A stretch of DNA of 64,000 nucleotides from Actinomadura atramentaria DSM 43919. GTDB taxonomy: Bacteria > Actinomycetota > Actinomycetes > Streptosporangiales > Streptosporangiaceae. The position numbers and the translations under genes are program-made. Below are positions 8,346 through 16,681 of the stretch, piece by piece. Where the stretch lies: assembly GCF_000381885.1 (NCBI RefSeq), contig NZ_KB907222.1, positions 1 through 64,000 of the forward strand. Direction: 5' to 3'. Each line of letters starts with the position of its first letter. Position 1 is the stretch's first letter. The notes beneath the pieces were generated by a model. It was not told the origin of the DNA, ran no database searches, and saw only the letters and a list, made by a program, of their open reading frames with translations.

Positions 8346-9483
8346 GGTCGCGCCGCTCCACCGCCGCCGCCAGCAGCTCGGGGAACCGGTCCGGCGTGCA
8401 GGCGAACGCGGGGACGCCCAGTTCGGCGAGCGCCGCCGCGTTCTCCGCGTCGTAGGACGGCGCGCCCTCGTCCGACAGCGCGAGCAGGACGACCACCGTC
8501 ACGCCCGACGCGGTCAGCCGCAGCACCCGCTTCAGCAGCTCCTCCCGGACGCCGCCCTCGTACAGGTCGCTGATCAGCACCAGGATCGTGTCGCTCGGCC
8601 GCGTCACCAGCCCCTCGCAGTAGGCGACGGCGCGGTTGATGTCGGTGCCGCCGCCGAGCTGGGTGCCGAACAGCACCTCGACGGGGTCGCGCAGCTCGGG
8701 GGTCAGGTCGACGACGGAGGTGTCGAACACCACCAGCGACGTCCGCAGCGACCGCATCGACGCCAGCACCGCGCCGAACACGCTCGCGTACACCACCGAG
8801 GCGGCCATCGACCCGCTCTGGTCGATCGCGAGGACGACGTCCCGCTTGACGGCCTGCTGCCGCCGCCCGTACGCGACCAGCCGCTCCGGCACGACCGTGC
8901 CGTGCTCGGGCAGGTAGTTGCGCAGGTTCGCGCGGATCGTCCGGCCCCAGTCGATCTCGGCGGGGCGGCGCGGCCGAGGTGTGCGCGCCGACCGGTCCAG
9001 CGCGCCGCCGACCGCGGAGCGGGTGCGCTGCGCGAGCCGCCGCTCCAGGTCCGCGACGACGCGCGCCACCACCGCGCGCGCCGACGCCCGCGCGCGGTCG
9101 GGCAGGAGCCGGTTCAGCGACAGCAGCGTGCCGACGAGGTGGACGTCGGGTTCGACGGCCTCCAGCATCTCCGGCTCCAGCAGCAGGCGCGTCAGGTCCA
9201 GGCGCTCGATCGCGTCCCGCTGCATCACCCGCACCACCGGCGCGGGGAAGTACTCGCGGACGTCGCCGAGCCAGCGCGCGACCGAGGGCGCGGAGTCGCC
9301 CAGGCCCGCGCCGCGCCGCCCGCCCCGGCCGCCGCCGGAGCGGCGCGCGCCGTACAGCTTCTCCAGCGCGGCGTCCATCCGGGCGTCGCCGCGGTCCAGG
9401 ACCGCGCCGGTGCCGTCGCCGTCGCCGCCGAGGACCAGCCGCCAGCGGCGCAGCCGCTCGGCGTCGTGCGTGTCGGGGCTCAC
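8317..9483 (-). CDS. VWA (CoxE-like) domain protein, last gene of the MoxR operon
   Basis: A 388-residue protein. The N-terminal half is helical and contains a Gly/Arg-rich patch (48-62). The C-terminal half is a von Willebrand A domain with a complete MIDAS: DQSGS (221-225), Thr280 in GGGTDI and Asp306 in LISDLYEGG. Such VWA proteins commonly partner MoxR AAA+ ATPases as metal-dependent adaptors. GTG 9483 overlaps the upstream DUF5682 stop (GTGA), so translation is coupled. It is the fifth and last gene of the operon that starts at 15697 and ends inside the 3' end of the convergent kinase gene. Confidence 0.9.
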   Translation of the reverse strand: MSPDTHDAERLRRWRLVLGGDGDGTGAVLDRGDARMDAALEKLYGARRSGGGRGGRRGAGLGDSAPSVARWLGDVREYFPAPVVRVMQRDAIERLDLTRLLLEPEMLEAVEPDVHLVGTLLSLNRLLPDRARASARAVVARVVADLERRLAQRTRSAVGGALDRSARTPRPRRPAEIDWGRTIRANLRNYLPEHGTVVPERLVAYGRRQQAVKRDVVLAIDQSGSMAASVVYASVFGAVLASMRSLRTSLVVFDTSVVDLTPELRDPVEVLFGTQLGGGTDINRAVAYCEGLVTRPSDTILVLISDLYEGGVREELLKRVLRLTASGVTVVVLLALSDEGAPSYDAENAAALAELGVPAFACTPDRFPELLAAAVERRDLSAFAGDGG

Positions 9484-11753
9484 GCGGGGACCTCCCAGCC
9501 GAGGATGCGCAGGACCGTCGCGGCGGCGGGCGCGGCGCGGCCGGGGTCGAGGTCGTCGTCCGGCGCGGGAGCGGGCGCGCCGGAGCGCGGCCGCCGCGCC
9601 CGCTCGCCGATCGCCCGCCGCTCCGCCGCGCCGTACCCGCCGAACGTGCGGCGCAGCAGCGGCAGGACGTCGGTGAACGCGTCGGCGGGCAGCCCCGCGA
9701 TCCACCCGTCCAGCAGGCCGAGCAGCGCGTCGTCGTGGACGAGGACCACGCCGCCGCCCGCCAGGAAGCCCTCGACCCACGCGGCGGCCCGGTCGGGCGC
9801 GGCGCCCGCCGACACCGCGCGGGCCATCCGGTCGGCGGCGTCGGGCAGCCGGCCCGCGTCCAGCAGCAGCCGGGTGACGCGGCCGTCGACCAGCCCGTGC
9901 AGGCCCGGGCGGCGCAGCAGGGCCGCGAGGGCGTCGAGCCAGGCGGCTCGGTGGGCCGCCGCGCGGTCGTCGTCGCCGAGCAGGGCCAGCGCCTCGTGGA
10001 CGGCGGCGACGCCGTCGAGCAGGGCGCGGGCGGCGCCCTCGTCCAGGCCCGTCGCGGCGGCGGGCAGGCCCACCCGGACGCGGACCGCCAGGCCGTCCAC
10101 CACGGCGCGCAGCGGCGCCGGGTCGGTGCCGCGCACGTCGCCGTAGCGCAGCGCCCGCACCAGCGCGGGCAGCGCCGCCATGAGCCGGGCGGTGTCGGAG
10201 TCGACGGCGGCGCGGTCGGCCAGGACCCGCATGACGTGCGGCAGCGCGGCGCGCAGGTCCGCGAGCAGGCACAGCTCCGCGAGGGCCGTCAGGTCGGCCA
10301 GCGACGCGGCGCGCTCGGCGCGGTCCCGGGCGCGGGCCGCCGCCGCGCCCGCCACCGTCGTGCCCCACACGCCCGCCTCGATCAGCCGGACGTCGAACTC
10401 CGGCCGCCAGCGGATCGTCCACGCCTCGCGGAACGTGCCCTTGGACCGGTTCGCCCGGCCCGCGTCGGGGTCGGGGACGCCCCACGCGACGTCGAGCAGC
10501 CGCAGCCGGTGCAGCAGGCGGCTGCGTTCCAGGTCGGTGGGTCTGCGCAGGTCGAGGTCCAGCTCCTTGTCGTGCGCGTCCGGGCGGAGCCGCAGCCGCC
10601 GCCGCTCGGCCAGCAGGTCGCGCTGGAGCGGGACCAGCGGGACGGCGTCGGGGACCGCGCCGAGGCGCTCCCCGACGACCATCCGCCGGGCGATCAGCGC
10701 GACGGGCTCGTCCGCGCCCTCGCACAGCACCGCGCGGACCGCCTCGGTGACCTCGTCCAGGCCCGCCAGCGGCCGTTCGCGCAGCGCGGCGAGGGTCTCG
10801 GCGAGCCGGACCGCCTCGATGACGTGCGCGGACGAGACGTGCAGGTCCTCGGCGCGCAGCAGCCGCGCCGCGTCCGTCAGCCACCGCTCGACGGGCCGGT
10901 CGGGGGCGGTGAACAGGTGGTGGTACCAGCCGGGGGAGCGGACGCCCGCGCCGTACCCGGAGCGGTTCGCCAGGCGGCCGTGCGTCCACGGCACCCACGT
11001 CATCGCGACGCGGGTCTTCGGCAGGCCGCGCAGCGTCCGGTCGTCGCGGCTCGCGGGGACGGACGCCAGCAGCGCCGGGACGTGCCACGCCCCGCAGACC
11101 ACCGCGATCCGGCGGAAGCCGTCGCGGCGCGCGCGGCGCAGGACGCGGCGCATGTGCGCCTCGCGGACCTCCTCGCGCGCCCGCGCCGACCCGGGCTCGG
11201 GCGGGTCCGCGCCGGGCGGCTCGGCCGACGCGCGCAGCTCGGCCATCGCCTCCGCGACGGCGGGGAACGGCGACGGGCCGTCCGCGCGGTGCTCGACGGC
11301 GTCGTCCCACCAGCGTTCGGCGTCGTCGTACCCGGCGGCCTCGGCGAGCGCGCCCAGCGGGTCGAGGCGCGGGGCCGCGTCGGCGTCCGCCGGCTCGTCG
11401 TCCAGGGCGAGCGTGTGCGCGGCGGGCAGGTCGCAGAACCGGACCGGAACGCCCGCCTCCGCCGCGTACCGGAGCGCCTGCCATTCCGGGCTGAACTCCG
11501 CGAACGGCCAGAACACGGCGCGGCGGCCCGCCTCGCCGTCGCCGGGCGCCTCGGGGTAGGCGAGCAGCGCGACCGGCGGCACCAGGCCCGGGTCGGCGGC
11601 GAGCGCCGCGAGCGCGTCCGCCTCCGGCGGGCCCTCGACCAGCACGGCGTCCGGCGCGAACGCCGCCAGCGCCCGGCGCACCGCCCGCGCCGACCCCGGT
11701 CCGTGGTGCCGGACGCCGTAGACCTCGACCCGCGCGCCGTCCCCGCCGCTCAC
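9480..11753 (-). CDS. DUF5682 family protein with TraB/ChaN/EreA-like motifs
   Basis: A 757-residue protein fourth in the operon; I recognise it as DUF5682. The first ~230 residues show EVYGVRHHGPGS (His16, His17), VLVEGPPEAD (Glu40), REAHM (197-201) and IAVVCGAWHVPALL (Trp223-His224). This order of an early His motif, a Glu after a beta strand, and a late GxxH strand resembles the TraB/ChaN/EreA fold. That is my inference, not an established assignment. The remaining ~500 residues are helical, Ala/Leu-rich repeats suggestive of a scaffold. GTG start 11753, 25 bp after the MoxR gene. Its role may be the effector or substrate-handling partner of the ATPase-VWA pair. Confidence 0.78.
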   Translation of the reverse strand: MSGGDGARVEVYGVRHHGPGSARAVRRALAAFAPDAVLVEGPPEADALAALAADPGLVPPVALLAYPEAPGDGEAGRRAVFWPFAEFSPEWQALRYAAEAGVPVRFCDLPAAHTLALDDEPADADAAPRLDPLGALAEAAGYDDAERWWDDAVEHRADGPSPFPAVAEAMAELRASAEPPGADPPEPGSARAREEVREAHMRRVLRRARRDGFRRIAVVCGAWHVPALLASVPASRDDRTLRGLPKTRVAMTWVPWTHGRLANRSGYGAGVRSPGWYHHLFTAPDRPVERWLTDAARLLRAEDLHVSSAHVIEAVRLAETLAALRERPLAGLDEVTEAVRAVLCEGADEPVALIARRMVVGERLGAVPDAVPLVPLQRDLLAERRRLRLRPDAHDKELDLDLRRPTDLERSRLLHRLRLLDVAWGVPDPDAGRANRSKGTFREAWTIRWRPEFDVRLIEAGVWGTTVAGAAAARARDRAERAASLADLTALAELCLLADLRAALPHVMRVLADRAAVDSDTARLMAALPALVRALRYGDVRGTDPAPLRAVVDGLAVRVRVGLPAAATGLDEGAARALLDGVAAVHEALALLGDDDRAAAHRAAWLDALAALLRRPGLHGLVDGRVTRLLLDAGRLPDAADRMARAVSAGAAPDRAAAWVEGFLAGGGVVLVHDDALLGLLDGWIAGLPADAFTDVLPLLRRTFGGYGAAERRAIGERARRPRSGAPAPAPDDDLDPGRAAPAAATVLRILGWEVPA

Positions 11754-11778
11754 CGCGCGACCCGTGTTACGACCCGTG

Positions 11779-12861
11779 TCACGACAGGTCCCGGCAGGCG
11801 CGGTAGAAGTCGTTCCACTCCGGCCGCTCCCGCACGACCGTCTCCAGGTACTCCTGCCAGGCCACCGCGTCGGCGGACGGGTCCTGCACGACGGCCCCCA
11901 CGATGCCCGCCGCGACGTCGGCCGGGCGCAGCACCCCGTCGCCGAAGTGCGCGGCCAGCGCCAGCCCGCCCGTCACGACCGAGATCGCCTCGGCGGTGCT
12001 GAGCGTGCCGCTCGGCGTCTTCAGCTTCGTCCGCCCGTCCGCCGACGTGCCCGACCGCAGCTCCCGGAACACCGTGACGACGCGCCGGATCTCGGCCAGG
12101 CCCGCCGGGGCCTCCGGCAGCTCCAGCGCCGCGCCGAGCTGCCCGACGCGCCGCGCGACGATCTCGACCTCGGCCTCGGCGGTCTCCGGCAGCGGCAGCA
12201 CCACCGTGTTGAACCGGCGGCGCAGCGCGCTCGACAGCTCGTTGACGCCCCGGTCCCGGTCGTTGGCCGTCGCGATGACGGTGAAGCCGCGCCGCGCCTG
12301 GACCTCGGTGTTCAGCTCCGGCACCGGCAGCGTCTTCTCCGACAGGATGGTGATCAGCGTGTCCTGGACGTCGGTCGGCATCCGGGTCAGCTCCTCGACG
12401 CGGGCGACCGCGCCGCGCCGCATCGCCCGCACCAGCGGGCTCTCCACCAGCGCCGCCGTCGAGGGGCCCTCGGCGAGCAGCCGCGCGTAGTTCCAGCCGT
12501 ACCGGACGGCCTCCTCCGCGGTGCCCGCCGTGCCCTGCACCAGCAGCGTCGAGTCGCCGCTGACGGCCGCCGCCAGGTGCTCGGCCACCCACGTCTTCGC
12601 GGTGCCGGGGACGCCGAGCAGCAGCAGCGCCCGGTCCGTCGCGAGGGTGGCGACGGCGACCTCCATCAGCCGCCGCGGCCCGATGTACTTGGGCGTGATC
12701 TCCGCGCCGCCGGGCAGCTCGCCGCCGAGCAGGTACGTCGTGACGGCCCGGGGGGACAGCTTCCAGCCGGGCGGCCGCGGCCGCTCGTCGTGCTCGGCGA
12801 GCAGGGCCAGTTCGGCGGCGAACGCCTGCTCGGCGTGCGGCCGCAGGACGGCGTCGGTCAC
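11779..12861 (-). CDS. MoxR-family AAA+ ATPase
   Basis: A 360-residue AAA+ ATPase: Walker A GVPGTAKT (83-90), a Walker-B-like ARVEELTR with Glu-Glu (156-157) in place of Asp-Glu, as I recall for this subfamily, QDTLITILSEKTLPVPEL, sensor-1 ATAN (Asn200) and arginine finger ALRRRF (213-217). The lid follows. MoxR ATPases act as hexameric remodelling machines with VWA partners, here the product of the last gene. GTG 12861 overlaps the DUF5691 stop (GTGA). The neighbouring DUF5682, DUF5691 and SWIM genes mark a defined, conserved association. Confidence 0.93.
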   Translation of the reverse strand: MTDAVLRPHAEQAFAAELALLAEHDERPRPPGWKLSPRAVTTYLLGGELPGGAEITPKYIGPRRLMEVAVATLATDRALLLLGVPGTAKTWVAEHLAAAVSGDSTLLVQGTAGTAEEAVRYGWNYARLLAEGPSTAALVESPLVRAMRRGAVARVEELTRMPTDVQDTLITILSEKTLPVPELNTEVQARRGFTVIATANDRDRGVNELSSALRRRFNTVVLPLPETAEAEVEIVARRVGQLGAALELPEAPAGLAEIRRVVTVFRELRSGTSADGRTKLKTPSGTLSTAEAISVVTGGLALAAHFGDGVLRPADVAAGIVGAVVQDPSADAVAWQEYLETVVRERPEWNDFYRACRDLS

Positions 12862-14399
12862 GGGGGGAACTCCTTCAGCATGTCGTGGCGGAATCGCAGG
12901 GTGGCCGCCAGGCGGTCGCGGGCGGCGGCGGTCTCGGCGGCGGGCACTTCGGCGAACCGGTCGGCGGCGCGGTCCGCCAGCGCCGGGTCGAAACCGTGCG
13001 CGGCGCTGGCGCACAGCGCCTGGAGCGCGGTGTTCGCGGTGCCCGCCGGGCGTTCCAGGAGCGCGGCGACCTTCGCGGTCATCGTCGCGGCCAGCGCGCC
13101 CGACCAGGGGCGGGGGAGCGTGCGCAGCAGCCCGTCGGTGAGCGCGCGGGCGTCGTCGACCCAGCGGACGAGCCCGGCGGCGGCGTCGTCCCGCTCGGCG
13201 GCGGGCAGCTCGTGGACCAGCTCGCCGAGCACGCGCGGCTCGTCCAGCAGGACCCCGGCGGTCAGCAGCGCCCGCGCCCATCCGGCGTCGTGGAACCGCA
13301 GCGCCGCGCGGGCCAGGCCGAGGTGCAGGTCGTCGGCGCCGCGGCCCGCCGCCGCGCCGTCGGTGACGGGCAGCGCCAGGATCTCGGCGGGCGGCAGCCC
13401 GAACGCGCCGGTCCACGTCGCGGGCGGGGTGCGGGCGACGATCTCGCGCAGCCACGCGCGCGGCGGCGCGGGCGTGCGGCCCGGCGCGAACGAGCCCTCC
13501 GGGTGGAACGGGACGCCGTCGCGGGCCATGCCCTCGTCGTGCTCGGCGGGCGGCTCGACGTGGAGCCACGTCTGCGCGCGGCGGCGGACGGTGCGCCGCT
13601 CGGCGCGCACGCACGCCCGCGCGCGGGCCGCCATCCGCGCCGCGTACGCCGACTCGGGCAGCCGGGCGAGCAGGTTCGCGGCGGCGAGCCGGACGCTCCC
13701 GGTGCGGTCGTCGAGCGCCAGTTCCAGGAACTCCTCGTCCGCCGCCGACAGGCCCGCGCCGAACGGGGTCAGGAACTCGGGGCGGTGGACGGCGCGGTCG
13801 CGGTCCCAGACGTCGAGCAGGGCCGCGCGGGCGGCGGCCGGGTCGGCGCGGCGCAGCCGGGCGAGGTACGCGACGCGCTGCTCGGCGGTGCCGCCCGTCC
13901 AGACGGCCGGGTCGTCGGTGCCGGGGTCGGCGGCGGACGCGATCAGCCACGCCCAGCGCGGGTTCTGCAGCGCGAGCCAGACGCCGCGCCGCCCGGCGAC
14001 GGCCGCGATCGGCGCGCGCAGGTGCCAGCCGTCCTTGCCGCGGCCCTGCTCCAGCAGGTCGGGGACGACCCGGGCGGGGACGCGCAGCCCGCGGTCGGCG
14101 GCCAGGCCCAGCCACTCGGCCAGGCAGCCGTCGCCCTCGCCCGCCAGGACGCGGTCGAGCCGGGCGGCGGCGGCCGGGGGGACGGGCGGCAGGTCCTCCG
14201 GCGGGGCGGGCGCGACCGGGTCCGCGCCGCCGCGCGCGGGCCGCAGCCCGGCGCGCCGCCGCACGGTCAGCAGGGCGGCCTGGTCCAGCAGCCGGGCCGC
14301 CGCGTCGGAACCGGCGTCCGGCGCGTCCGGCAGGGCGGGCGGCGGGCGCCGGGCCGTGCCGAGCAGCGCCGCGCCGACGTGCTCCTCCCACGCGCTCAC
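12858..14399 (-). CDS. DUF5691 family protein
   Basis: A 513-residue protein second in the operon. It starts with AWEEHVGAALLGTARRP, the signature by which I recognise DUF5691, and contains helical Ala/Leu-rich segments resembling HEAT-type repeats, for example RLAAANLLARLPESAYAARM. No catalytic motif, signal peptide or membrane helix is apparent, so it is probably a cytoplasmic scaffold. GTG 14399 overlaps the SWIM stop (GTGA) and its own stop overlaps the MoxR start. Function is unknown; context puts it in a complex with the MoxR/VWA proteins. Confidence 0.78.
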   Translation of the reverse strand: MSAWEEHVGAALLGTARRPPPALPDAPDAGSDAAARLLDQAALLTVRRRAGLRPARGGADPVAPAPPEDLPPVPPAAAARLDRVLAGEGDGCLAEWLGLAADRGLRVPARVVPDLLEQGRGKDGWHLRAPIAAVAGRRGVWLALQNPRWAWLIASAADPGTDDPAVWTGGTAEQRVAYLARLRRADPAAARAALLDVWDRDRAVHRPEFLTPFGAGLSAADEEFLELALDDRTGSVRLAAANLLARLPESAYAARMAARARACVRAERRTVRRRAQTWLHVEPPAEHDEGMARDGVPFHPEGSFAPGRTPAPPRAWLREIVARTPPATWTGAFGLPPAEILALPVTDGAAAGRGADDLHLGLARAALRFHDAGWARALLTAGVLLDEPRVLGELVHELPAAERDDAAAGLVRWVDDARALTDGLLRTLPRPWSGALAATMTAKVAALLERPAGTANTALQALCASAAHGFDPALADRAADRFAEVPAAETAAARDRLAATLRFRHDMLKEFPP

Positions 14400-15697
14400 A
14401 GGACCACCGCCTCGTCGTCGTGCCAGGCGGCCAGCGGGCGCAGGCCGCGCGGCGTCCACTCCCCGGCCAGCGTCACCGGCGCGCCGCCCGACACCGCCAG
14501 CAGCCGCCACGGCTCGGTGTCGCGCAGCGGCAGGACGTCGCCCGCCGCGTCCACCACCGCGAGCCCCCCGTCGCGGCGCGCGAACCGGACGCCGGACAGC
14601 ACGGCGGGCCAGCGGTCCAGCCACGGGTCGGCGGCGAGCGCCGCGGCGTGCTCGGCCAGGAACGCGCCGATCGGGACGCCGTCCGGCACGGCGGGCGCGG
14701 CGGCCCCGTGCCGCTCGGCCACCAGCGCCCGCAGCGGCGCGGCGCCCGGGAAGAACGCCAGCTCGGCGTCCACCTCGGTGCCCGCCGCGAGCGAGGCGTC
14801 CAGCGGACGGCCGGGCGGGGCGAACGACAGCACCAGCGCCGACCGGCCGCCGCGCCCGCGCAGCCACGCGCGCCGCGTCGCGAGCCGGTCCTGCGCGGTG
14901 TCGCGGACGCCGACGACGCACCACCGGTCGCGGACGCGCTCGCCCGCCGCCAGCACCTCCTCGCGCGGCACGGTGAACCCGATCCGCGCGCGGACGGTGT
15001 CGCGCAGCGGCGCGGGCAGGTCGGGGCGGCGGTGGGCGTGGACGAGCAGTCGCAGCAGCGCGTACTCCGCGAGCAGCGCGCCCGGCCAGCCGGGGCGGCG
15101 CGGGACGGCGGCCAGCGCGCGGACCTGCCCGGCGAGCGCGCCCGCCTGGGCGTCCACCAGCCGCCGGGCGAGGTCGTCGAACAGGGCGTAGGGGGCGTTC
15201 TCGGTGCGGGCGAGGCCCTGTTCGACCTGGTCGCGCAGCCAGCGGTCGAGGTCGTCGAGGCCAGCGTCCACCCGGGCCGCGCGCCGCTCGGCCGTCGCCG
15301 GATCGGCCGCCCGTGCGGTGGCCCGGACGGGCGGGTCCTCAGCGCGGGCGCGCCGCCCGGCCAGCCACTCGGCGGCCCACGGCGGCCGGTCGGCGGCCCG
15401 CCCGCCGGGGACGGCGCCGTCGCTCCACAGCAGCAGCAGGCCGAGCGCGTGCTTGCACGGGAACTTGCGACTCGGGCAGGAGCAGCGGAACGCGGGCCCG
15501 GTGAGATCGACGCTCACCCGGTAGACGGACTTCCCGCTGCCCCGGCACTCGCCCCAGGCCGCCTCGCCGTCGCAGGCGGCCCCGGTCCAGGCGGCGGGCC
15601 GCGCGACGGTCGCGGCGGCCTTCGCCGCGGCGGCGTCGGGGGCCAGCGCGAGGACGTGCCCGCGTTCCCATCGGTCGCTCACGGTTCGGTCGCTCAC
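14396..15697 (-). CDS. SWIM zinc-finger protein, first gene of the MoxR operon
   Basis: A 433-residue protein with a SWIM finger, Cys72-x-Cys74-x6-Cys81-x-His83 (FRCSCPSRKFPCKHAL), preceded by the typical YRVSVDLTGPAF strand. SWIM domains bind zinc and mediate contact with nucleic acid or protein. The rest is helical followed by beta-rich C-terminal sequence and lacks the SNF2 helicase found in some SWIM proteins. Two nearly identical GTGAGCGACC starts exist (15697 and 15679); neither has a convincing ribosome site. It leads the operon, and no regulator is adjacent. Confidence 0.85.
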   Translation of the reverse strand: MSDRTVSDRWERGHVLALAPDAAAAKAAATVARPAAWTGAACDGEAAWGECRGSGKSVYRVSVDLTGPAFRCSCPSRKFPCKHALGLLLLWSDGAVPGGRAADRPPWAAEWLAGRRARAEDPPVRATARAADPATAERRAARVDAGLDDLDRWLRDQVEQGLARTENAPYALFDDLARRLVDAQAGALAGQVRALAAVPRRPGWPGALLAEYALLRLLVHAHRRPDLPAPLRDTVRARIGFTVPREEVLAAGERVRDRWCVVGVRDTAQDRLATRRAWLRGRGGRSALVLSFAPPGRPLDASLAAGTEVDAELAFFPGAAPLRALVAERHGAAAPAVPDGVPIGAFLAEHAAALAADPWLDRWPAVLSGVRFARRDGGLAVVDAAGDVLPLRDTEPWRLLAVSGGAPVTLAGEWTPRGLRPLAAWHDDEAVVL

Positions 15698-15737
15698 GGG
15701 GCGAACGTAGCGGCGGGGTCGGACAAAGCCGCGCCGC

Positions 15738-16475
15738 TCAGCCGAACGGCAGGTCGGCGGGCGACAGCAGCAGCGCGCCGAGGCCCAGCGACCCCAGCGC
15801 GACCAGGAAGAACAGCGCCACCCACGTCAGTCCGGGCACGTGGGTGAGGTAGGCGAGCTGGTCGGCGTCGGAGGACGGGGCCATCCGCCGCGCGCGCATC
15901 CGCTGCAGCTCGATCACCGGCCGCGTCCCGGCCAGCAGCAGGAACCACGCCGCCAGGTAGGCGAACCCGGCCTGCACCTCCGGGCCGGTGAGCCACGACA
16001 CCAGGAAGACCACCGCGCCGGTCGCGACGACCGACAGCACGCCGTACGCGTTGCGGATCATGACGAGCATCGCGGCGAGCAGCGCCAGGGAGACCCACAG
16101 CATGAGCGTGATCCGGCCGCCCGCGAGCAGAGCGGCGAAGAGCAGGCCGAGCAGCGGCGGCGTCACGTAGCCCGCGAGCGCGGTGAACACCATCCCGGGC
16201 CCGTGCGGCTTCCCGCGCGACACGGTGACGCCGGAGGTGTCGGAGTGCAGCTTGATCCCGTCGAGCTTGCGACCGGTGACCAGCGCGACGAGCGCGTGCC
16301 CGCCCTCGTGCGCGATCGTCACCACGTTGCGCAGGACGCGCCAGGTGCCGCCGTGCAGCACCGCGCCGAGCGCGACGAGCCCCACGACGATCACCAGCCA
16401 GGACGGCGGCGCGGGCTGGGTTCCGCTGAGGCGGTCCCACAGACCGGCCTCGTTCGTGTCGAAACCCGTGCTCAT
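15738..16475 (-). CDS. M50-family (site-2-protease-like) membrane metallopeptidase
   Basis: A 245-residue multi-pass membrane protein with HEGGH (residues 56-60) at the start of a membrane-proximal helix, the zinc-binding HExxH of M50 peptidases. About six hydrophobic segments follow. The third zinc ligand, usually a late Asp in an NxxPxxxLDG motif, is not evident, which is common in this short actinobacterial M50B-like group. ATG 16475 is preferred to the TTG at 16493. No substrate is indicated. It stands alone, divergent from the acyltransferase at 16682. Confidence 0.8.
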   Translation of the reverse strand: MSTGFDTNEAGLWDRLSGTQPAPPSWLVIVVGLVALGAVLHGGTWRVLRNVVTIAHEGGHALVALVTGRKLDGIKLHSDTSGVTVSRGKPHGPGMVFTALAGYVTPPLLGLLFAALLAGGRITLMLWVSLALLAAMLVMIRNAYGVLSVVATGAVVFLVSWLTGPEVQAGFAYLAAWFLLLAGTRPVIELQRMRARRMAPSSDADQLAYLTHVPGLTWVALFFLVALGSLGLGALLLSPADLPFG

Positions 16476-16681
16476 GACTGACTGCGCGCCCAACGTCCAC
16501 TCCGAATGCCTCGCCGCGATGACACAGACTAGGACGTCCGGGATAAGGCGCGCGTTCGGTTCGCCGACGACGGATCGGCGACCGCACCGAACGTGGTCAT
16601 CCGGTGGCCGTCGGGCGTTTCACCAGGTGCCTTCCGGGCGGTTACCCCGGGGTTGACATAACCCCCTAGAGTGGGCGAGCT

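Noticed and set aside
8979-12002. Very long plus-strand open frame opposite the VWA and DUF5682 genes
   Set aside because: Arg/Pro/Gly-dominated composition, no domain signal, and the minus strand carries clear MIDAS and family motifs. A GC-bias shadow.
16653-16658. TTGACA as a -35 box for the acyltransferase
   Set aside because: No acceptable -10 hexamer occurs 16-19 nt downstream before the GTG start.
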